From Candidatus Omnitrophota bacterium (GTDB lineage Bacteria; Omnitrophota; Gorgyraeia; 2-01-FULL-45-10): DNA of 11,886 bases. The stretch spans positions 1 to 11,886 of the forward strand of contig PLLI01000125.1 in NCBI GenBank assembly GCA_003140915.1, given 5' to 3'. Under the pieces are notes generated by a model. The model had not been told where the DNA came from. It did not search any database and saw only the letters and a list, made by a program, of their open reading frames with translations. Below are positions 6,918 through 11,886 of this stretch, piece after piece; position 1 is the first letter of the stretch, and each line of letters opens with the position of its first letter. The position numbers and the translations under genes were made by a program.

Positions 6918-7982
6918 CTACTTTTTTAAGAGCCTCTTCATGTCGTCCACATCCGTCGTACGCTCAAACATGTCCTCGTAAGTTATTAACTTTTTCTGAT
7001 ATAGCTCGTGGAGAGATTGGTTCATAGTCTTCATGCCGTCTTTTTGCGATGTCTGTATGACGGAATATATCTGATGGGCTTTAGATTCTCTGATCAGACT
7101 TTTGACCGCCGGTGTGACGACCAGCACCTCCGTAGCCAGAACACGACCTATCCCGCCGGTTTTTGGAATGAGCTGCTGCGATAAGACACCTAGAAGAACG
7201 AACGATAATTGCGTACGTATCTGCTGCTGCTGATACGCCGGGAAGACGTCTATTATCCTGTTTATTGTCTGGACGCAGTCCGAGGTATGTAAAGTCGCAA
7301 AAACGAGATGCCCGGTCTCGGCCACGATAAGTGCCGACTCGATCGTTTCGAGGTCGCGCATTTCGCCTATGAGTATGACATCCGGATCCTGTCTTAAAAC
7401 ATGTTTAAGCGACGCCTCGAAAGAATGGGTATCACCATAAACCTCCCGCTGATCTACCACGGCCTTTTTGTTTTTATAAATGAATTCTATCGGGTCCTCG
7501 ATAGTAACGATATGGCACTCGCGGTTGGAATTTATCCAATCGACCATGGAGGAGAGGCTCGTTGATTTTCCGCTTCCGGTAGCGCCCGTCACCAGGACCA
7601 GCCCCTTGGGCCTGTTACAAAAATCCAGGACGGCAGAAGCGGGCAGGCCGCATTGCTCGAATGTCCATATCCCATGGGGGATCAGCCTTATGGAGCAAGC
7701 TATCGTTCCCCTTTGTTTGTAGACATTCACCCTGAAACGCCCGAGCCCCTTAAAGCCGAACGACATGTCGAGTTCGAGGTCCCGCTCGAACTTCTCCTTC
7801 TGTTCGTTACTTAACAGGCTGTATACCAGCTCCTTCGAGTCCTCCTGCGTGAGAACTACGTTATCCACGGGCAGAAGCACCTCGTCTATCCTTATATGCG
7901 CCGGAGAACCGGCACTAACGTGAAGGTCCGACGCGTTCTTTTCGACCATTATCTTGATATATTTATCGATATCATGCACCAT
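6918..7982 (-). CDS. pilT: Type IV pilus retraction ATPase PilT
   Basis: 354-residue cytoplasmic hexameric ATPase, normal PilT length, that depolymerises pili and drives twitching, surface sensing or DNA uptake. It begins with the PilT/PilU-type N-domain (KNASDLHVSAGSPAHIRID, 15-33). Walker A is GATGSGKST (133-141), the Asp box is IEDPIEF (161-167), Walker B is DVILIGEMRD (201-210) and the His-box is GHLVFATLHTSD (224-235). The C-terminal SLIRE (295-299) corresponds to the AIRNLIRE retraction motif of the family. All catalytic residues are present. It follows the GGDEF gene after 14 bases, with a purine-rich AAAGGGA close to its ATG. Having pilT in the same transcript as two pilB genes argues for a dynamic pilus and against a pure type II secretion system. 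Confidence 0.96.
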   Translation of the reverse strand: MVHDIDKYIKIMVEKNASDLHVSAGSPAHIRIDEVLLPVDNVVLTQEDSKELVYSLLSNEQKEKFERDLELDMSFGFKGLGRFRVNVYKQRGTIACSIRLIPHGIWTFEQCGLPASAVLDFCNRPKGLVLVTGATGSGKSTSLSSMVDWINSNRECHIVTIEDPIEFIYKNKKAVVDQREVYGDTHSFEASLKHVLRQDPDVILIGEMRDLETIESALIVAETGHLVFATLHTSDCVQTINRIIDVFPAYQQQQIRTQLSFVLLGVLSQQLIPKTGGIGRVLATEVLVVTPAVKSLIRESKAHQIYSVIQTSQKDGMKTMNQSLHELYQKKLITYEDMFERTTDVDDMKRLLKK

Positions 7983-7996
7983 ATATTCCCTTTCTC

Positions 7997-9412
7997 TTAT
8001 ATTATCATCCTGTTTTTACCGGAGCTTCTGGCTTCTTTCAGGAGATCCGCGGCCTTCTTGAAGAGCTCGTCCGCCGTCGCACCATCGAGAGGATTTTCGC
8101 TTACGCTTCCGCTGACCGTTAAAGCGACGTTCCCGGATCTTAAAAAGTTAACCGTCGTTATCTTCTTCTTTATCTCTTCCGCGATGTAGAATGATTCCTT
8201 TTTGTTCTTTTCCGGCAGCAGAACGGCGAATTCGTCGCCCCCAACCCTCGCAGCCTTGCCAACGGGGTTAATATTATCCTTTATCACCTTCGCCATCTTC
8301 TTCAAGGCGTCTTCCGCAGCCAGTTCTCCATAAAGAGACCTGAAATTGTCGAAATCGTCTATGCCGAAGAGAATTAAAGAGCACGGCCTCTGATAAAATA
8401 CGGCTCGTTTTATCTCCTCGCCGAGCCTGTTCAGGAGGAAGTTTTTGTTGTAGAGGTCCGTAAGCTCATCCTTGATGGCAAGCTCTTCCGTTTTTCTGTT
8501 CAAAATATCGTTCTCGATCGCTATGGTGATCTGCTTCGCAAAAACCTTGACCAGTTCTATGTCCTCGCTCCTGTATTTGTAATTATCCGCTTTGGTCCCG
8601 AGGGCCAGCATGCCGAAATTTTTTCTGCCGGAATATATGGGCACGGCCAAAAGGCTCTTGACGTTATATGCGGCTCTAAAGGCCTCCGCCTCTCTGCCTA
8701 ATTTTGTGTCGCTGTCGATGGCCAGCACGGTGCGGCTCTCCAGCGTCTTATATAAAAAGTCCTGCCCGCTTCTCTTGATAACAAGGTTCTTCAGTTCTCC
8801 GGCATCATGCCCGCATTCGATCCTGGCGAGAAAATCGGATTCTCCGTCTTTGGCCAGATAGAGAATACCGAAACTCGAATCAAAGAGCATCGTCGCTTTC
8901 TCTACCGACATCTCCAGGATGGGGTCCAGCTGTATGGAGCCCGAAGATATAACGTCGCCGATCTGGAGCAGGCTCGACAGGGCCAGGACCTTTTTGTGCA
9001 CGTCGGTATTTATCTCTTTCATCTTTTGGCCGTACGACTTGAGCTCGTCAAGATTTGTCTTGATCTTCTGCGTCATGATATTGATGGAAAAGGCGATCTC
9101 TCCCACCTCATCGTCGGTGGGGACGTTCAGGCTTCTGTCATATTGGCCGTTGGCTATTATGTTGGCCTCTATGGCCATTTCAACGACCGGATCGACCAGG
9201 TTCCTTGCCAGGATAAGACCCAGGAGGGAGATTACTATTGCAATGAATACTATGAGGCTAACGGTCACTAAAGAGTCCAACTGCGGAAATACATAGGTAG
9301 AGATGACATATACACAAGCAAGCAATGGTATGATCGACATGAGGGCGAAAGCGAGAAGTAATTTATACCTAAGACCTTTATTTGCCGACATCACCCCTTT
9401 AAAGACGCCCAT
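7997..9412 (-). CDS. Membrane HAMP-GAF-GGDEF signalling protein (degenerate diguanylate cyclase-like)
   Basis: 471 residues and first gene of the operon. Two membrane helices lie at about 17-40 and 48-69, with only a very short loop between them, so there is almost no periplasmic sensor. A HAMP domain spans about 70-121, a coiled linker about 120-150, a GAF domain about 155-302 and a GGDEF domain about 314-471. The signature loop VGGDEF (390-395) and KDELTDLYN (314-322) are intact. Aligned by eye to PleD, however, the first metal Asp (D327) is G350, the guanine-contacting N335 is R358, and D344 is E367. The RxxD product-inhibition site is NPVG (382-385). Family knowledge says GGDEF domains make c-di-GMP from two GTP; here activity is doubtful, and a GTP or c-di-GMP sensing or docking role is possible. 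A strong ribosome site GGAGGT (9419-9424) and a promoter lie directly upstream. Confidence 0.92.
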   Translation of the reverse strand: MGVFKGVMSANKGLRYKLLLAFALMSIIPLLACVYVISTYVFPQLDSLVTVSLIVFIAIVISLLGLILARNLVDPVVEMAIEANIIANGQYDRSLNVPTDDEVGEIAFSINIMTQKIKTNLDELKSYGQKMKEINTDVHKKVLALSSLLQIGDVISSGSIQLDPILEMSVEKATMLFDSSFGILYLAKDGESDFLARIECGHDAGELKNLVIKRSGQDFLYKTLESRTVLAIDSDTKLGREAEAFRAAYNVKSLLAVPIYSGRKNFGMLALGTKADNYKYRSEDIELVKVFAKQITIAIENDILNRKTEELAIKDELTDLYNKNFLLNRLGEEIKRAVFYQRPCSLILFGIDDFDNFRSLYGELAAEDALKKMAKVIKDNINPVGKAARVGGDEFAVLLPEKNKKESFYIAEEIKKKITTVNFLRSGNVALTVSGSVSENPLDGATADELFKKAADLLKEARSSGKNRMII

Positions 9413-9441
9413 CGCACCACCTCCACGTTAATAGTAATTTA

Positions 9442-9470
9442 ATTATACTATAAATATTAACATTTGTCCA
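9442..9470 (-). promoter_or_regulatory. Sigma-70 type promoter of the GGDEF-pil operon
   Basis: Minus strand: -35 TGGACA (9470-9465, five of six consensus bases), a 17-base AT-rich spacer, and -10 TATAAT (9447-9442, perfect). Transcription should start near 9435, giving a leader of about 22 bases before ATG 9412, which includes the strong GGAGGT at 9424-9419. The spacing and the position in the only sizeable gap between the radical SAM gene and the operon support it. It would drive all genes down to base 1, since no clear terminator is seen among them. Confidence 0.8.
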
Positions 9471-9495
9471 AAAATTTACGGAGAAAGTTTTGGAC
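9466..9495. promoter_or_regulatory. Inverted repeat overlapping the -35 box, candidate operator
   Basis: Perfect 8-base arms GTCCAAAA (9466-9473) and TTTTGGAC (9488-9495) around a 14-base centre. The left arm covers most of the -35 element, and the whole lies just upstream of the promoter core, where a dimeric regulator would block or recruit polymerase. The alternative is a weak terminator for the radical SAM gene, whose stop lies 14 bases before it in the transcription direction, but no T-run follows on the minus strand. Confidence 0.45.
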
Positions 9496-9509
9496 TTTGC
9501 CATCAGGCG

Positions 9510-11216
9510 TCATAACTTAATGAAACCCCACGGCAGGATCTCGTCCATCGTCCTCTCTCTATTCGCATAAAATCTGGGGTCGATACCTGCAGACGTAAAT
9601 GATTCCGCCCATAAAGCTAAATTGAACATCTCCCGCCAACCGTCAAATTTGGCGCCTTTCTGCCACGCTTCAAAAATAACCTTTCCGAGCCGCCTATCGC
9701 CCCTGGCGAATACGGCTTCGAGATAACTCATATTAAACGGATGAAAATCAAGTTCTACAAACTTGGACCGCATCGCTTCTTTCAGTATAGCCCTCTTCTC
9801 CTCCAGCGTTTTAACGTCATCCATCGCTGCGCGTTCCAGCAGCGTATGCGGCTTAGGCACGAAGGGATTTATGCTCGCCGTTACATTTGCGGATTTCCCA
9901 TCGATCTGCCGCCTCGTATCGGATACTTTGTATATGAGCTCCGCTATCTTCAGGATATCATCTCTCTCTTCGCCGGGTAACCCTATCATGAAATATAGCT
10001 TCACATGGCGCCAACCTGCCCTGAACGATTCGCAAAGCGCACTGAACAAATTATCCATATTTATATTTTTATTTATCTTTCTTCTTATCCGTTCGCTTCC
10101 GGCTTCAGGCGCGAACGTGAGGCCCGATTTCTTAACTTTTGATATGAGAAGCGGCAGGTCCTTCAACGTCTCCTCGATGCGCAACGACGGAACGGAAACC
10201 GAAACGGATCTCCGGCCCAATTCACGGTTCAGGCTCTCGATGATATCTTTCAAACCCGGGTGATCGACGCTCGACAGAGAAAGCAGGGATATCTCATCGT
10301 AACCCGTCGCGGCGTAAGATTCTTTCGCGAGGTTCATGATACGCTTTGCGGATCTCGTGCGGCACGGCCTGTAGACGGATGACGCCTGGCAGAAGGAGCA
10401 CGCATGTCCGCAGCCGCGCATTATCTCTATGACGATCCTATCATGGACGATCTGGATATTCGGCACGATCTGTTTTGCAGGATAGAACGCGGAATCCAGA
10501 TCCTTGACCATCCTCTTTTCGATCCTGGCGGGTATGCCTTCCTCGATCGGCGCGAATTCGCCTATTGTGCCGTCGGCGTTATACGAAACTTTATAAAACG
10601 ACGGGACATATACGCCTTTTATCTTCGCGAGTTCTCTTAATATTTTCTTCCTGGACCCTGGACCCTGGACCCTGGACCCTTTGTACGTTTCTACTATCTC
10701 GTTCACCACTTCTTCCCCCTCGCCTATTACGAAAGCGTCTATAAAATCGGTCATGGGTTCGGGGTTGAAAGAGACGGGCCCTCCGGCAATTACAAGAGGC
10801 TCGTCGTCCGACCGCTGGGCGGACAATTTGGTAATGCCGCCGAGGTCGAGGATATTCAACACGTTCGTATAACTAAGTTCGTAAGCGAGACTGAAGCCGA
10901 TGATATCAAAATCCTTTACGGGCTTCCTGGATTCGAGCGAGAATAAGTCAATCGAATTATTCCTGAGGACGGCCTCAAAATCGCGCCAGGGCGCGAAGAC
11001 CCTTTCGCAAAGAGAGTCATCGCGGCCGTTAAGGATGCCGTAGAGGATCTTTATTCCCAGGTTGCTCATACCGACTTCATAGACGTCGGGGAACGCGAGC
11101 AGGAACTTTACTTTATCCTGCGTCCACTCTTTCTTAACGGAGTTCCACTCACCTCCGGTATATCGTCCCGGTTTCTGCACCGTCAGCAAAAGCTCTTCAA
11201 GTTTTTTCGTATCCAT
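9510..11216 (-). CDS. Radical SAM protein, TIGR03960-like (B12-binding-type N-domain)
   Basis: 568 residues. The 4Fe-4S radical SAM motif is C269, C273 and C276 (RGCGHACSFC). It is followed by EISLLSLSSVDHPG and SLRIEETL blocks and by FMIGLPGE at about 409-416, as in radical SAM enzymes of the MiaB/elongator-like branch. Residues about 35-165 form a Rossmann-like B12-binding-type domain (AFPDVYEVGMSNLG, then IIGFSLAYELSYTN and IAGGP), but the usual DxHxxG cobalamin motif is not present. The C-terminus (FHPFNMSYLEAVFARGDRRLGKVI as two adjoining pieces, then PWGFI) matches the TIGR03960 family, whose reaction is unknown to me. Many family members carry a further DUF2344 domain; here none is seen. 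Residues 180-188, in the linker between domains, come from a seven-base tandem repeat. The gene ends before the promoter of the pil operon and is probably a separate transcript. No strong ribosome site precedes its ATG. Confidence 0.88.
   Translation of the reverse strand: MDTKKLEELLLTVQKPGRYTGGEWNSVKKEWTQDKVKFLLAFPDVYEVGMSNLGIKILYGILNGRDDSLCERVFAPWRDFEAVLRNNSIDLFSLESRKPVKDFDIIGFSLAYELSYTNVLNILDLGGITKLSAQRSDDEPLVIAGGPVSFNPEPMTDFIDAFVIGEGEEVVNEIVETYKGSRVQGPGSRKKILRELAKIKGVYVPSFYKVSYNADGTIGEFAPIEEGIPARIEKRMVKDLDSAFYPAKQIVPNIQIVHDRIVIEIMRGCGHACSFCQASSVYRPCRTRSAKRIMNLAKESYAATGYDEISLLSLSSVDHPGLKDIIESLNRELGRRSVSVSVPSLRIEETLKDLPLLISKVKKSGLTFAPEAGSERIRRKINKNINMDNLFSALCESFRAGWRHVKLYFMIGLPGEERDDILKIAELIYKVSDTRRQIDGKSANVTASINPFVPKPHTLLERAAMDDVKTLEEKRAILKEAMRSKFVELDFHPFNMSYLEAVFARGDRRLGKVIFEAWQKGAKFDGWREMFNLALWAESFTSAGIDPRFYANRERTMDEILPWGFIKL
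10651..10680 (-). repeat. Seven-base tandem repeat inside the radical SAM gene
   Basis: Plus strand GGACCCT occurs four times in perfect tandem (10653-10680), with CT of a further copy at 10651-10652. On the coding strand this is AGGGTCC repeated, encoding GSRVQGPGSR by passing through all three frames. The unit is not a multiple of three, so gain or loss of one copy would shift the frame. Tracts of this kind can act as on/off switches by slipped-strand mispairing; that is inference here. Confidence 0.9.
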
Positions 11217-11296
11217 AGCTCAGTTAAACCTAAAACTCGTTATGTTCGCACATATATGCTGCAGGAAATTTTTCGGGTCCTGGAGGAAGTTTAATG

Positions 11297-11367
11297 TTCG
11301 AGCGAGCTATTGTCTAATTCTGGCGAGTCGAGAACTTCTCGACTCGCGGCTTCGCCGCTCGCTCGAA
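11297..11367. repeat. Nested palindromic repeat pair (copies C and A) downstream of the GIY-YIG gene
   Basis: Copy A (11336-11367) reads TTCTCGACTCG, a hairpin core CGGC-TTC-GCCG, then CTCGCTCGAA. Copy C (11297-11334) is the reverse complement of the same flanks, TTCGAGCGAG and CGAGTCGAGAA, with an unrelated 17-base middle (11307-11323). The two copies lie head to head with one base between them. This gives 11-base perfect arms at 11324-11334/11336-11346 and another 11-base pair at 11297-11307/11357-11367. The structure resembles REP/BIME elements. It lies just after the nuclease stop codon and could also stabilise the 3' end of that mRNA, but it has no T-run. The rest of the 162-base gap to the radical SAM gene holds no supported gene. 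Confidence 0.85.
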
Positions 11368-11378
11368 AAATAACTTTA

Positions 11379-11648
11379 TTACCATTCCTTTCCCCATTGT
11401 CCCGATATCAGCTTCCTCTTCTTTTCTTGACTCCAGTCCTTAATTTGTTTCTCTCTTACCCGTGCCGTATCTAACTCCGTATGCTCTTCTATGTAAGCAA
11501 TCCTTTTTACTCCATGCCTTGCGGTGTATTTTCCTCCCAAGCCCGATAGGTGCTGATCGTATCTAAGCTCCGGCTTCCACGTCATTCCTGTGTAATACGT
11601 GCCGTCTTTGCATTCAATGATATAGACGTACCACTTCCACTGTTCCAT
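11379..11648 (-). CDS. Small GIY-YIG nuclease-family protein (YhbQ/UvrC-N type)
   Basis: 89 residues from ATG 11648, nearly all of them the GIY-YIG domain. WYVYIIECKDGTYYTGMT (residues 6-23) holds the GIY (VYI) and YIG (YTG) strands. R29 in ELRYDQH is the catalytic Arg position, and E66 in VREKQIKDW the metal-binding Glu position. Members are single-strand or structure-specific nucleases, or domesticated and mobile relatives; the substrate here is unknown. The frame is open further upstream to a TTG at 11738, but that extension (FFERGRRPSRED) is simply a translated copy of the palindromic repeat at 11661-11690, so I take the internal Met as the true start. No strong ribosome site is seen. Palindromic repeats flank the gene on both sides, which hints at mobility or repeat-linked spread. 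The 238 bases upstream hold the repeat and one hairpin, and no gene I can support. Confidence 0.85.
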   Translation of the reverse strand: MEQWKWYVYIIECKDGTYYTGMTWKPELRYDQHLSGLGGKYTARHGVKRIAYIEEHTELDTARVREKQIKDWSQEKKRKLISGQWGKEW

Positions 11649-11660
11649 ATGTGTTTTATC

Positions 11661-11690
11661 TTCTCGACTCGGCCTTCGGCCTCGCTCGAA
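11661..11690. repeat. Palindromic repeat copy B upstream of the GIY-YIG gene
   Basis: TTCTCGACTCG (11661-11671), GCC-TTC-GGC (11672-11680), CTCGCTCGAA (11681-11690). It has the same orientation as copy A, about 325 bases away. The flanks are identical to copy A, while the core differs in sequence yet still forms a hairpin around a TTC loop. That is a compensatory change pointing to selection or exchange of structure, not of sequence. Confidence 0.85.
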
Positions 11691-11837
11691 GAATATAGTC
11701 GACTTAACTCTATTCAACCACGCGCCAACTTCACTCAAATAGTGAACCAGTTATTTTGGTCCTTGTCGCAAATCCACCAGCGGAAAATTTCTCGATTACT
11801 GCAGGAATGTGATGTGGCGATGTGGTGAGCAGGGCGT

Positions 11838-11869
11838 AAAAATTGCGAGGCAGCGTCCGAGCAATTTTT
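11838..11869. terminator. Hairpin with T-runs on either side, possible bidirectional terminator or repeat
   Basis: Perfect 9-base arms AAAAATTGC (11838-11846) and GCAATTTTT (11861-11869) surround a 14-base loop. On the plus strand the stem runs into a T-run; on the minus strand it also ends in five T. Only three of the nine pairs are G-C or C-G next to the loop, so it is weak as a terminator. It may end the transcript of a gene outside the window, or be another dispersed palindrome. TTCGAGCGA right after it (11870-11878) matches an end of the repeat family around the nuclease gene. Confidence 0.4.
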
Positions 11870-11886
11870 TTCGAGCGAAAATTTTA

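Noticed and set aside
11281..11320. GGAGGA followed by ATG on the plus strand (11294-11296)
   Set aside because: It opens only a seven-codon frame that ends in TAA inside repeat sequence. It is probably chance.
11297..11367. Rho-independent terminator for the GIY-YIG gene
   Set aside because: The hairpins are strong, but no T-run follows on the minus strand and their sequence recurs upstream of the gene, so a repeat family explains them better.
11649..11738. N-terminal extension of the GIY-YIG protein to a TTG start
   Set aside because: The extra residues are mostly a translation of the palindromic repeat. The conserved domain starts with the residues just after the Met at 11648.
11731..11883. 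Minus-strand open stretch ending in FATRTKITGSLFE and a TGA
   Set aside because: It has a stop at its upstream end (11884-11886), no ATG, GTG or TTG start, and runs through the hairpin at 11838-11869, so I do not call a gene. It could be debris of an older gene.

Overview
The window looks like bacterial chromosome from an uncultivated Gram-negative lineage. A Candidatus Omnitrophota-like genome is my best guess. The guess rests on the mix of type IV pilus ATPases, a signal-peptide-bearing S74 'tail fiber domain' protein, a TIGR03960-like radical SAM enzyme, a tiny GIY-YIG nuclease and dispersed palindromic repeats. It is an inference from style, not a proven assignment. Every gene I can support lies on the minus strand, so the window is transcribed from right to left. 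I see no rRNA, tRNA, CRISPR array or classical IS element.

Right end (about 11217-11886): a short GIY-YIG nuclease gene lies between copies of a palindromic repeat whose arms are conserved and whose hairpin core varies with base pairing kept. Next (9510-11216) is a radical SAM protein with a seven-base tandem repeat in its coding sequence. After a 97-base spacer holding a convincing sigma-70 type promoter, a tight operon of eight further genes runs off the left edge.

The operon, in transcription order, is: a membrane HAMP-GAF-GGDEF protein; the retraction ATPase PilT; a stand-alone MshEN (c-di-GMP receptor) domain; two complete PilB/GspE-type assembly ATPases, each with its own MshEN domain; the inner-membrane platform PilC; two prepilin-like proteins (PilV/GspI-like and PilW/GspJ-like); and a secreted protein that ends, at the window edge, in the S74 self-cleaving chaperone domain best known from phage tail spikes. 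Spacers are mostly 1-16 bases or overlaps. The exception is an 85-base gap before pilC that holds a symmetric hairpin element.

Read together, this is a pilus or pseudopilus motor module that appears to be wired to cyclic dinucleotide signalling and co-expressed with a surface adhesin-like cargo. Two details make it unusual. The GGDEF domain keeps its signature loop but has lost several catalytic-site residues. The three MshEN domains differ in which ligand motifs they keep, with the stand-alone copy best preserved. The secretin, PilM/N/O/P, prepilin peptidase and an obvious major pilin are not in the window and must be encoded elsewhere.
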